From assembly GCA_035637315.1 (NCBI GenBank), contig DASPXK010000303.1, positions 1 to 64,000 on the forward strand: a stretch of 64,000 nucleotides of DNA, given 5' to 3'. This document shows, piece after piece, positions 24,229 through 31,934 of the stretch. A program made the position numbers and the translations under genes. The notes under the pieces are model-generated. The model was not told the origin of the DNA and ran no database searches. It saw only the letters and a program-made list of their open reading frames with translations. The DNA comes from DASPXK01 sp035637315. GTDB taxonomy: Bacteria; Chloroflexota; UBA6077; JACCZL01. Position 1 is the first letter of the stretch; each line of letters starts with the position of its first letter.

Positions 24229-26247
24229 ATGAACCTGACCCGGAAGTTAATAGCTTCGCACCTGGTGAGTGGCGCAATGGTGGCCGGCGAAGAGATCGGC
24301 CTGCGGATCGATCAGACACTGACTCAGGACGCGACCGGCACGCTGACGCACCTGATGTTCGAGGCCATGGGTCTGCCGCGGGTGAAGACGCGCCTGTCAG
24401 TCAGCTACGTCGACCACCAGTTGCTCCAGATCGACACTCGCAACGCCGATGACCACACTTACCTTCAGGACGTCGCTGCCAGGTATGGGATCTACTTCTC
24501 GCGGCCTGGTAATGGCATCTGCCACCAGGTCCATCTGGAGCGCTTCTCGGCGCCGGGTCAGACGTTGCTCGGCTCTGACAGCCACACGCCCACCTGCGGT
24601 GGAGTGGGCATGCTGGCGATCGGAGCCGGCGGACAGGACGTGGCCGGCGCCATGGCTGGACTGCCCTTCTACCTGCCGATGCCCAAAGTGCTGGCGATCG
24701 AGCTGCGGGGCAGATTGCGGCCCTGGGTCGCCTCCAAAGACGTCATCCTAGAGGTCCTGCGCCGCCTGACCGTCAAGGGGGGAGTGGGACGAACTTTCGA
24801 GTACACAGGCGCCGGGGCCTTGAGCCTGGAGGTCACGGACCGAGCGACGATCGCGAACATGGGCGCCGAAGCCGGGGCCACGACCTCCATCTTTGCCACC
24901 GACGAGAAGGCCTGCCGCTACTTCAAGGCCCAGCAGCGCGCAGAGCAGTTCAAGCTGGTCGGTCCGGACGCAGACGCGGAGTATGACGAGCGAATGGTGA
25001 TCGACCTCGACTCGCTCGAGCCGCTGATCGCTCGACCGCACAGCCCGGATAACGTGGTGCCGGTCCGCGAGCTTGCCGGGCTGCCGGTGGACCAGGTGGC
25101 GGTCGGAAGCTGCACGAACTCGTCATTCCAGGACCTGATGACGATCGCCGACACACTCAGGGGGAGGACCGTTCATCCCAGGGTCAGCCTGGTCTGCAGT
25201 CCGGGCTCCCGGCAGGTCTACGAGATGATCGCGGCCAACGGCGCGCTGGCCGACCTGATCGCGGCCGGCGCGCGGATGCTGGAGTCGGCGTGCGGTCCCT
25301 GTCCCGGGCTTGGTGCGGTGCCGCAGAGCGGGGCGGTCTCGCTTCGCTCGTTCAACCGCAACTTCGAGGGCCGTTGCGGCGCGCCCGGCGTCGATGTGTA
25401 CCTGAGCAGCCCGGTCGTCTGCGCGGCTGCCGCGATCGCCGGCGAGATCGTCGATCCTCGAACGCTCGATCGGTCGCCGGTCCGGGTCCGGTTGCCTCGC
25501 GCATATCAGGTCGACGATCGAATGATCATCCCACCGCCCGAGCGCCCCGAACAGGTCGAGATCCGACGGGGTCCAAACATCAAACCGATCCCGAAGCGGG
25601 GCCCGCTCGAGGACAGCCTGAAAGGCCGCGTCCTGCTCAAAATTGGCGACAATGTGAGCACCGACCACATCCTGCCAGCTCACGCCGACGTCCTCGCGCT
25701 GCGCTCGAACGTGCCTGCCATCTCGGAGCATGTCTTCAAGTTCGTCGACCCCGGCTTCGTCGGCCGCGCCAAGGCGCAGGGTGGCGGATTCGTCGTCGCG
25801 GGCGAGAACTACGGCCAGGGCTCGAGTCGAGAGCACGCTGCCCTCTCGCCCAGCTACCTCGGCGTGCAGGCTGTGATTGCCAGGGGTTTCGCCCGCATCC
25901 ACCGCGCCAACCTGATCAATTACGGTGTGCTGGCGCTGGCACTCGGCGACGAACGAGCGTACGAGCTACTCGATCAGGGCGACGAGCTGGAGATCCTCGG
26001 CGTCCGTTCGCTGATCAAAGGTGGGGCTTCCGAGATCGAGGTCAGAAACGTGACCAAGGGCCGCGCGTTCAAGACCTCAATCGAGGTGGGCGAGCGAGAG
26101 CGAGAGGTTCTCCTGGCGGGCGGCTTGCTCAACGCCGTGCGGACGGCGGACGACGAGCGACAGACGACGGACCCCCGACGCCAGACGACCGGCAATCAGC
26201 GGCAGCCTCATCGTCGATCGTCCGCCGTCAGGCGTCGGGACAGGTAG
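24229..26247 (+). CDS. acn: Aconitate hydratase (short, bacterial/archaeal type)
   Basis: A 672-residue aconitase. Motifs: LGSDSHTPTCGGVG near residue 109, VGSCTNSSFQD near 293 (first cluster Cys), CGPCPG near 353 (the other two cluster Cys residues), and in the swivel domain STDHILPAHADV near 485 and GENYGQGSSREHAALSP near 527. It interconverts citrate and isocitrate through cis-aconitate. ATG 24229 follows the PrpF stop by 22 bp; an upstream in-frame start overlaps prpF. The last 35 residues are charged, low-complexity sequence made by a heptamer array and are unlike the family. Confidence 0.9.
   Translation: MNLTRKLIASHLVSGAMVAGEEIGLRIDQTLTQDATGTLTHLMFEAMGLPRVKTRLSVSYVDHQLLQIDTRNADDHTYLQDVAARYGIYFSRPGNGICHQVHLERFSAPGQTLLGSDSHTPTCGGVGMLAIGAGGQDVAGAMAGLPFYLPMPKVLAIELRGRLRPWVASKDVILEVLRRLTVKGGVGRTFEYTGAGALSLEVTDRATIANMGAEAGATTSIFATDEKACRYFKAQQRAEQFKLVGPDADAEYDERMVIDLDSLEPLIARPHSPDNVVPVRELAGLPVDQVAVGSCTNSSFQDLMTIADTLRGRTVHPRVSLVCSPGSRQVYEMIAANGALADLIAAGARMLESACGPCPGLGAVPQSGAVSLRSFNRNFEGRCGAPGVDVYLSSPVVCAAAAIAGEIVDPRTLDRSPVRVRLPRAYQVDDRMIIPPPERPEQVEIRRGPNIKPIPKRGPLEDSLKGRVLLKIGDNVSTDHILPAHADVLALRSNVPAISEHVFKFVDPGFVGRAKAQGGGFVVAGENYGQGSSREHAALSPSYLGVQAVIARGFARIHRANLINYGVLALALGDERAYELLDQGDELEILGVRSLIKGGASEIEVRNVTKGRAFKTSIEVGEREREVLLAGGLLNAVRTADDERQTTDPRRQTTGNQRQPHRRSSAVRRRDR
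26141..26240. repeat. Inverted heptamer arrays at the aconitase 3' end
   Basis: Seven units (GGACGGC, GGACGAC, GAGCGAC, AGACGAC, GGACCCC, CGACGCC, AGACGAC; 26141-26189) and an opposite arm of four units (GTCGATC, GTCCGCC, GTCAGGC, GTCGGGA; 26213-26240). The whole array is inside the coding sequence and is translated as the aconitase tail. Confidence 0.8.
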
Positions 26248-26260
26248 GTGCGCCGGCGTG

Positions 26261-27286
26261 ATGAACCAGCTGCCGGTCTTGCCAACCACCGTGGTCGGCT
26301 CGCACGGAAAGCCGAGCTGGTGGTACGTCGGCGTGCAGGCCCGCGAAGGGGGTGAGTGGGGCCCTGCCGACCTGGAGGAAATGCTCGACGACGCGGCCGA
26401 CACCGCGATTCGCGACATGGAGCGGGCCGGCGTCGACGTGATCAGCGACGGCGAGGTCCGCCGCCTGGACGGCTACGTCGACAGCTACTACGCGATAATC
26501 AAGAACATCGTCCCAACCGAGCCCCGTCGCAAGGCTGGGCCATGGGGCTACGACCAGCAGACCCGCTACGTGGCCGTGGGCCGGATCGAGGTGCCAGAGG
26601 GGGGTCTTGGGATCGTCGACGAGTTCAAGTACGCGCGCGCCCACACCGACAAGCCGCTCAAGGCGACGTGTGCCGGCCCGCTCACGTTTGGCTCCCGGAT
26701 CCACCCTGGTGACTACTACACAGGCGCGGTCGACGTCGCCGAGCGCTTCTGCGAGGTCATCAACGCCGAGCTAAAGGCCCTGGTCGCGGCCGGCGCGGAC
26801 TTCATTCAACTGGACGAGCCGGCGCGGGGACACGTCTCGGGCGAGGAGATGGCCCGCATGTACAACCTGGCGACTGAGGGGGTAAACGCCAAGCTGGCGT
26901 TCCACATCTGCTTTGGCAATCGCTTCGGACGAGCCCGGTTCAAGCGGACGTACGCCGACTATTTTCCCGCCGTCCTCGCGGCCCAGGCCGACCAGTTCGT
27001 GCTGGAGTTCGCGAGCCGAGAGCTGTCCGAGATCGACAAGGCCGGCGAGTGGCTGCGCGACCGGGAGGTCGGGGCTGGGCTGGTGGACGTCAAGTCGTTC
27101 TACCCGGAGACAGCGGAGGACGTGGCGGCTCGAATCCGGCGGGCGCTGCGGCACTTCAAGCCGGAGCAGGTCTGGATCAATCCGGACTGCGGCTTCGGCT
27201 GGAGCCCGCGCTACATGGCCAGGGGCAAGATCCAGTCGATGGCGGCCGGGGCGCGCATTGTCCGTGAGGAGCTCGAGGGGAGATAG
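26261..27286 (+). CDS. Cobalamin-independent methionine synthase family protein (MetE C-domain type)
   Basis: A 341-residue protein matching the catalytic half of MetE only. TTVVGSHGKPSWW is the family start; FIQLDEPA near residue 183, FHICFGN near 210 (His and Cys zinc ligands) and WINPDCGFGW near 305 (last Cys ligand) are all present. Without the N-terminal folate domain such core-MetE proteins take methyl groups from other donors, for example methylcobalamin proteins. The gene starts 13 bp after aconitase (GTG 26258 is an alternative) and precedes threonine synthase, linking it to methionine/threonine metabolism. Confidence 0.85.
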   Translation: MNQLPVLPTTVVGSHGKPSWWYVGVQAREGGEWGPADLEEMLDDAADTAIRDMERAGVDVISDGEVRRLDGYVDSYYAIIKNIVPTEPRRKAGPWGYDQQTRYVAVGRIEVPEGGLGIVDEFKYARAHTDKPLKATCAGPLTFGSRIHPGDYYTGAVDVAERFCEVINAELKALVAAGADFIQLDEPARGHVSGEEMARMYNLATEGVNAKLAFHICFGNRFGRARFKRTYADYFPAVLAAQADQFVLEFASRELSEIDKAGEWLRDREVGAGLVDVKSFYPETAEDVAARIRRALRHFKPEQVWINPDCGFGWSPRYMARGKIQSMAAGARIVREELEGR

Positions 27287-27298
27287 TCCCGCACTCAC

Positions 27299-28396
27299 GT
27301 GTACCGCTGTCCGGCCTGCGGGCGGGGGGTATCGGACGACGCGCTCGTCTGGCGCTGCGCGTGCGGCAGCCATCTCAACTACGAGGGCGCGCGACCGCTC
27401 CGACGTGCCGAGATCGTGTCTGATGAGCGCTCGCTCTGGCGATACGAGGCGGGGCTGCCGCTGGGGCGTTCTGACGCGGTCGCGTACTTCGGCGAAGGTC
27501 TGACCCCACTCCTGCCGGGCTTACGTGAGGCCGAGCCGTTCCTGTTCAAGTTGGAGTCCGTGCTGCCGAGCGGGTCGTTCAAGGACCGCGGTTCGGCGGT
27601 GCTGGTCAACGCGCTCGTGCGGCTCGGCGTGCAGGAGGTGGTCGAGGACTCGTCTGGCAATGCCGGAGCGTCGCTGGCATGCTACGCGGCGCGGGCCGGC
27701 ATCGACTGCGAGGTCTACACGCCCGAGTCCACCTCGCCCAGCAAGCTGGCTCAGATCGTCGCTCACGGCGCGCGGCTGGTCCAAATTCCTGGCCCGCGGG
27801 ATGAGACCGCGCGCGCGGTCCAGGAGGCCGCGACACGACGCTTTTACGCCAGCCATAACTGGCAACCGCTCTTCGTCGAGGGGGTCAAGACGCTGGGCTT
27901 CGAGCTCTGGGAGCAGCTCGGCCTTCGCGCGCCTGAGGGGATCGTGCTGCCGGTCGGGCTGGGCAGCGCGTTGCTGGGCTGCTTCCTCGCATTCCGTGGG
28001 CTTCAGTTAGCTGGCGAAGTCGATCGGCTGCCGCGCCTGTACGCGGTTCAGGCGGCCGCCTGCGCCCCGATCCACGCGGCTTTCCAGGCCGGCGCCGATG
28101 ATATTGCCCCGGTCGAGTGCGGCCGCTCGATCGCCGAGGGCGTGGCCACCAGCCGCCCGATTCGCCGCCGCGAGATACTGGCAGCTCTCCGAGATAGCGG
28201 CGGCGGCACCGCCGTGGCCGACGACGAGGAGATCGTGGCGGCCGGACGCGACCTGGCGGCCCAGGGCCTCTACGTCGAGCCGACCGCGGCGCTCGCATAC
28301 GCCGCCGCTCGCAAGTTGCTGGAGTCGGGAACCCTGCGCCCGGACCGGGCAAACGTTGTGGTCCTTACCGGAAGCGGGCTCAAACAGGGCCGGTGA
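27299..28396 (+). CDS. thrC: Threonine synthase
   Basis: A 365-residue PLP enzyme of fold type II. The N-terminus has a zinc ribbon (YRCPACG, then WRCACG). LPSGSFKDRGSAV near residue 95 holds the PLP Lys; SSGNAGASLACYAA near 120 and PVGLGSALLG near 218 bind substrate and phosphate; VVLTGSGLK near the end is the last conserved block. It converts O-phosphohomoserine to threonine. GTG 27299 follows the MetE-like gene by 12 bp, so both are likely on one transcript. Confidence 0.85.
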   Translation: MYRCPACGRGVSDDALVWRCACGSHLNYEGARPLRRAEIVSDERSLWRYEAGLPLGRSDAVAYFGEGLTPLLPGLREAEPFLFKLESVLPSGSFKDRGSAVLVNALVRLGVQEVVEDSSGNAGASLACYAARAGIDCEVYTPESTSPSKLAQIVAHGARLVQIPGPRDETARAVQEAATRRFYASHNWQPLFVEGVKTLGFELWEQLGLRAPEGIVLPVGLGSALLGCFLAFRGLQLAGEVDRLPRLYAVQAAACAPIHAAFQAGADDIAPVECGRSIAEGVATSRPIRRREILAALRDSGGGTAVADDEEIVAAGRDLAAQGLYVEPTAALAYAAARKLLESGTLRPDRANVVVLTGSGLKQGR

Positions 28397-28647
28397 CGCC
28401 CGCCCCTGAGGTTCCCGGCCGGCCGTTTCGAGGACCAGACCCTGTGCGAGACGCATTTGAGCATCTCCACAGATATCACGGTCTGGATCGCATAGTCGCC
28501 AGCAATCGACTGCACAAACTGAAGACGGCTAGTGGTCTCCGCGCTCAAGACGATGTGATAATTGGGCGAACAGGCGATGACTACGCCGCCAGGACGGGTG
28601 AACGACTCGGGAGCCTGACGGATCCTTCACTGGGCGGATGCGGATGA
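28393..28647 (+). CDS. Small hypothetical protein
   Basis: An 84-residue frame starting at GTG 28393, overlapping the threonine synthase stop by 4 bp; a second GTG at 28444 may be the true start. The middle SNRLHKLKTASGLRAQDDVI and GRTGDDYAARTGERLGSLTD look like the end of proteins with a small nucleotide- or toxin-like domain, but the family is not recognised. It could be the remaining 3' part of a larger gene. It overlaps the next small gene by 10 bp. Confidence 0.4.
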   Translation: MTPAPEVPGRPFRGPDPVRDAFEHLHRYHGLDRIVASNRLHKLKTASGLRAQDDVIIGRTGDDYAARTGERLGSLTDPSLGGCG

Positions 28648-28901
28648 GGAGCCAGCAGGCGGGTGAGTTCGCCGAGAATCTGAAATACGGTCATGTGTTC
28701 GCGATCGTTCAGGTCGATACGTTCTTCCGGCCCGACGTCGAGCCTCAGACGGCCATCACCGTGAAAACGGTGGCTTGGACACGGGAAGCGGCCGAGGCCG
28801 AGGTCGCCCGACTGAACCGCCTGAACGGCGACAAAGGGACAGTCTACTTCTGGCAGGTGACTCGCCTCGAGGCGAAAGCTGGGCAAGGGCGGACGGCATA
28901 G
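28638..28901 (+). CDS. Small hypothetical protein
   Basis: An 87-residue protein. HVFAIVQVDTFFRPDVEPQT, ITVKTVAWTREAAEAEVARL, and GTVYFWQVTRLE give a clear strand-helix-strand pattern with conserved-looking aromatic residues, so the gene is probably real. Function unknown. It is the last plus-strand gene before the decayed patch at 28.9-29.5 kb. Confidence 0.55.
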   Translation: MRMRSQQAGEFAENLKYGHVFAIVQVDTFFRPDVEPQTAITVKTVAWTREAAEAEVARLNRLNGDKGTVYFWQVTRLEAKAGQGRTA

Positions 28902-28958
28902 TCAGTGTGTTGTTGCTGCGGAAGGCCTTTTGAACACCAGGTAGGTGAGGTCGCCTCG

Positions 28959-29122
28959 CTAGGCGCTCACGCTCACCAGCTCCCAGCCCTGCTCACCGTT
29001 GCTGTAATCGTATAGAGTGGGACCCTTCTCCAGTCCCGCAGCTCTTCGCCATTCACCCGCATTGGTCGCGGCTGGCCCCTTTCGTCGAGCGACCTAACGA
29101 AGACGTACTCCCAGCGCTGCAT
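28959..29122 (-). pseudogene. DUF4177-like small gene, frameshifted
   Basis: From ATG 29122 the frame begins MQRWEYVFVRSLDERG and VNGEELRDWRRVPLY, as in DUF4177-type small proteins. Then a two-base copy (TA) at about 29004-29010 shifts the frame. The expected ending, YSNGEQGWELVSVSA with TAG at 28959-28961, is present in the next frame. Undoing the 2-bp insertion gives a normal 53-residue protein. Confidence 0.55.
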
Positions 29123-29207
29123 AGCATGCCCCTCCCTTCCGATGGCCGGCATTTTCCTGAGCACCGGCCAAGTCTTCAAGACCAAGGTCGGCCAGGCGAG
29201 CGTTCTC

Positions 29208-29220
29208 GTCGACCGGCAGC
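29208..29220 (-). repeat. 13-bp inversion junction, right copy
   Basis: GCTGCCGGTCGAC on the minus strand, identical to 15515-15527 on the plus strand. It encodes (R)LPVD here and LPVD there, in the same phase. Confidence 0.65.
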
Positions 29221-29519
29221 CGAACCAGCTCGGCGGCGAGTTGGGGCGACCGCTCGACCTGGCCCTCGGCGAAGCGGGTCTCCAGAGTGAAGTTGTGACC
29301 CTCGACGTAGCCCAGTTCGCGCATCCCGTTCCGAAAGACCTCGAGGACCGGTCCGGTCGTGGCCGATGATGCGCCAAGGAGGAAGCCGACACGATGGACC
29401 TTCGCCGGCTGTTGCGCCGGGGCTGGAAGCAGGCCACAGCCCCACAGCAGGCCGCTTGCGAGGATCAGGCTACCGCGCAGGAACTGGCGGCGGGTTCGCC
29501 GAAAGTAGCTGGATGCCAT
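29208..29519 (-). pseudogene. 5' half of an ABC transporter substrate-binding protein gene
   Basis: From ATG 29519 the frame reads RRTRRQFLRGSLILASGLLWGCG, a twin-arginine-type signal with a Cys at a lipobox-like site, then VHRVGFLLGASS, VFRNGMRELGYVEGHNF and SPQLAAELVRLPVD. This is the usual first 104 residues of a PF04392 substrate-binding protein. At LPVD the family match stops; the open frame runs on to 29094 with unrelated residues (ENARLADLGLEDLAG). The missing remainder is at 15516-16235 on the plus strand. Joined, the two give 339 residues, the normal length. Confidence 0.8.
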
Positions 29520-29704
29520 ACGGCCGACCAGTATACGGTAAGGTCCCATTCGAACGATTTGGCACCGCCAGGTGATCCTGGAGCCGCAGCCGTTGGCGCT
29601 CGTACCAGACCACTGCCTGAGCAGGCATCGCCGAGGGAGTGCCTGGCCCGGCGCGCGGCGACCCGGGCTACTATGCAAGCCCAGCATGGCGGACGGAGCG
29701 TTCG

Positions 29705-30649
29705 ATGCGGTTTGGTTTGCAGGTGAATCCGTACTTTCCGGGCTCGACGGGGAACCCGTGGGATAGCGTCGCGCGGGTCGCGCGGGTGGCCGACGAGAGC
29801 GCCTTCGACTCGCTGTGGCTGTACGACCACTTCCTCTACGAGGGCGGCTACTCCGGCCACCCGCTCCCCGAGCCTGTTATGGAGTGCTTCACGACGCTCG
29901 GCGCAATCGCCGCGATTACCCAGCGCGTCCGCCTCGGCCAGCTGGTGCTTGGCGTGCCGTACCGCAACCCGGCGATGACGGCGAAGATGGCCACGACCCT
30001 CGACCTGATCAGCCACGGCCGATCGATCCTCGGGCTCGGCGCCGGCTGGCACCAGCGCGAGCACGAGGCCTACGGCTGGGGCGCGTTCGAGGAGGCTCCC
30101 GTCCGGCTCAAGCGCCTGGAGGAGGCGGTGCGGGCCATGCTGGCGCTGTGGACTGAGCGGCCGGCGAGGTTCGAGGGCCACTTCTATCGACTCGACAACG
30201 TGAGGGACAACCCGGCCCCAGTCCAGCAGCCGCATCCGCCGATCATGATCGGCGGCAGCGGCGAGCGGGTGACGCTGCGCCTCGTCGCCCAGTACGCCCA
30301 GTTCTGCAATGTCTCTGGCGATCCCGAGCGGGTGGAATCCCTCTTCTCCGCCCTGCGCGAGCACTGCGACCGCGTCGGGCGCCCCTACGACCAGATCACG
30401 CGGTCGATCTATACGACCGTCATCGTCGGCCGAGACAACGCCGAGGTGGCCGCGAAGCGGGAGCGGCTGAGCATCTTCGTGCCGCGGCGGGGCGCGCTGA
30501 TCGGGACACCCGAGCAGTTGATCGGCGTCTTCCGCGACTACGCGCGAGCCGGCTGCCAATACGTCATCTTCCGCACGCCCGACTGGATCGATGTCGAGCC
30601 GGTACAGCTGTTCGCGGAGCGGGTGATTCCGGCGCTGGCCGACGCGTAG
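29705..30649 (+). CDS. LLM-class flavin/F420-dependent oxidoreductase
   Basis: A 314-residue TIM-barrel protein. ATG 29705 (MRFGLQVNPYFPG) was chosen, since the longer frame adds no family sequence. SLWLYDHFLYEGG near 38, LGAIAAITQRVRLGQLVLG, LDLISHGRSILGLGAGWHQREHEAYG near 100 and PPIMIGGSGE near 180 are all luciferase-like monooxygenase family blocks. The family uses FMN or coenzyme F420; the GAGWHQREHEAYG form is common in F420-type members. The gene is divergent from the substrate-binding gene half and its substrate is unknown. Confidence 0.85.
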   Translation: MRFGLQVNPYFPGSTGNPWDSVARVARVADESAFDSLWLYDHFLYEGGYSGHPLPEPVMECFTTLGAIAAITQRVRLGQLVLGVPYRNPAMTAKMATTLDLISHGRSILGLGAGWHQREHEAYGWGAFEEAPVRLKRLEEAVRAMLALWTERPARFEGHFYRLDNVRDNPAPVQQPHPPIMIGGSGERVTLRLVAQYAQFCNVSGDPERVESLFSALREHCDRVGRPYDQITRSIYTTVIVGRDNAEVAAKRERLSIFVPRRGALIGTPEQLIGVFRDYARAGCQYVIFRTPDWIDVEPVQLFAERVIPALADA

Positions 30650-30731
30650 GGCGGATGACGTTTTTCCCGGCTGCCGCGATGGCGGGCAGCGTGGCGCCGT
30701 GCTTCTGAGAACATCCGAAACGCATCCAGAT

Positions 30732-31076
30732 TCACCTGGCGGACGACCCGCCGGCCAGCCGACGCCGCTTTCGCTCTTCGTGTTCGAGCTGCTCCCTCAC
30801 GAGCTCGCCGAGCAGCTCCTGGTACGCTCTGCGTCGTCGGCGGGCTAGCGCGTTGAGCCGTCGCAACGTTGGTTCATCCAAATGGATCACGACCGCGGTG
30901 GTGCCGGGCCGCGGAGGCGGCAGCTCCCCGGGCTTGAGCGGCTGTCCCTGCTCCCAGACGTGGTCGCTCAGCTCATGGGTTGACCAGAAGGCGTGTTCCT
31001 CGTCCTGGCTGCTGAACGACGGGATGTCCTCGAGCCTATTGACGGTAGCGAGTGGTTTCTTCCTTTTCATGGTCAT
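30732..31076 (-). CDS. BrnA/CopG-type antitoxin
   Basis: A 114-residue protein. EDIPSFSSQDEEHAFWSTHE is the usual N-terminal antitoxin region, and VVIHLDEPTLRRLNALARRR followed by YQELLGELVREQLEHEE is a ribbon-helix-helix domain. Its ATG overlaps the expected TGA of the toxin as ATGA. It should neutralise the BrnT-like toxin just upstream. The C-terminal end is strongly basic. Confidence 0.8.
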   Translation of the reverse strand: MTMKRKKPLATVNRLEDIPSFSSQDEEHAFWSTHELSDHVWEQGQPLKPGELPPPRPGTTAVVIHLDEPTLRRLNALARRRRRAYQELLGELVREQLEHEERKRRRLAGGSSAR

Positions 31077-31341
31077 GTCCGCCTCCGGCGGTAACGGCGT
31101 CGCTCGCGGCGGTCGCGTCCCTGGCCGTGATCACGCGGATTGCTCCCCCGCGGTGCATGAAGACGACGAAGAGCAGCCGGCCTTCCGGCGTCGCGCCCAG
31201 CACCGCCCGCCGTCGCTCACTCGCCACCTGATAAGCCGGCGCTGGAACCCGGCGGGCGTCCAGCAGCGCTTCTTCGGCTTCGTGGGTGCCGATGCCATGC
31301 TCGGCGATGTGGCCAAGATTGCCTTCATCCCAGTCAAACAT
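31036..31341 (-). CDS. BrnT-like RNase toxin with frameshifted C-terminus
   Basis: MFDWDEGNLGHIAEHGIGTH is the standard BrnT start, and RRAVLGATPEGRLLFVVFMH with IRVITARDAT the core strands with the catalytic basic residues. After ARDAT the reading frame gives an unusual Ala/Gly tail running into the antitoxin gene. In the next frame the typical BrnT ending RRERRRYRRRRT is present and stops exactly at the antitoxin ATG (TGA 31073-31075). One missing base therefore replaces the normal basic tail by about 20 unrelated residues. Activity may be reduced or lost. Confidence 0.75.
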   Translation of the reverse strand: MFDWDEGNLGHIAEHGIGTHEAEEALLDARRVPAPAYQVASERRRAVLGATPEGRLLFVVFMHRGGAIRVITARDATAASDAVTAGGGHDHEKEETTRYRQ

Positions 31342-31401
31342 GCGGGCTGCACTGTCCCATTCTAGCGCTGATCAGCACTAGAAGCGGGAAGACGGAACGC
31401 G

Positions 31402-31556
31402 GCTTATAACCACGATGGCAGCTTCGCCGGTTTCGAGACGATCCTGAAGATCGCACCCGAGCGACCGTTCGCCATCGTCGTGCTCGAGAATGCCGACGCC
31501 GGGGCTCCGAGCTGTACGCGGCGGCCACCGACTGGGCAATCGAGCACTTCCTCTGA
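31402..31556 (+). pseudogene. C-terminal relic of a beta-lactamase-family serine hydrolase
   Basis: The frame reads YNHDGSFAGFETILKIAPER and FAIVVLENADAG, then after a one-base shift SELYAAATDWAIEHFL and TGA. This is the tail of a PF00144-type serine hydrolase (HxGxxxGF motif). The first several hundred residues are missing. A second relic with the same ending lies at 33978-34102. Confidence 0.6.
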
Positions 31557-31934
31557 GAGCCGGCCGGCAACGCGTGCCCGCCGCCTATCCTGCTCTGCAA
31601 CGATTCTGCGATAGGACAGACACTCACCTGGTAGCTCAGCTTGGCCGAGGTTACCCCGCTAGAGAAGAACGAGGGCGGATTCCACGCGGCTCTGGCAGTG
31701 CCGGCTGAAGGGCGGTCAGCAACAACTTTGGGCAATCTCAGCAGAAGGCTACCGTCACTCCAGACCGTGGCTGACCGTTAGGATCGTCGGAGGCGGGACG
31801 CCTGGAACGGCACTACGTCTGCGCATCGGCGAATCAGTGGGCAACGATTAAGCGTGGCTCAGGGTCCGCCTAACTGCGGGAGGCTGGTGCCTTCGCTCCC
31901 TGGATGGGTAACCCGGAAAAGGCAGGTTGCCGCG
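31557..31934. other. Region without an intact gene
   Basis: About 380 bp of short frames only. One plus-strand frame near 31640-31730 (LSLAEVTPLEKNEGGFHAAL) has protein-like character but no start and a stop just upstream, so it is probably a further relic. No promoter or RNA gene was recognised. Confidence 0.4.

Noticed and set aside
31616..31735. Extra domain of a serine hydrolase (LSLAEVTPLEKNEGG frame)
   Set aside because: It has no start, an immediate upstream stop and no certain family match, so it is only mentioned as a possible relic.
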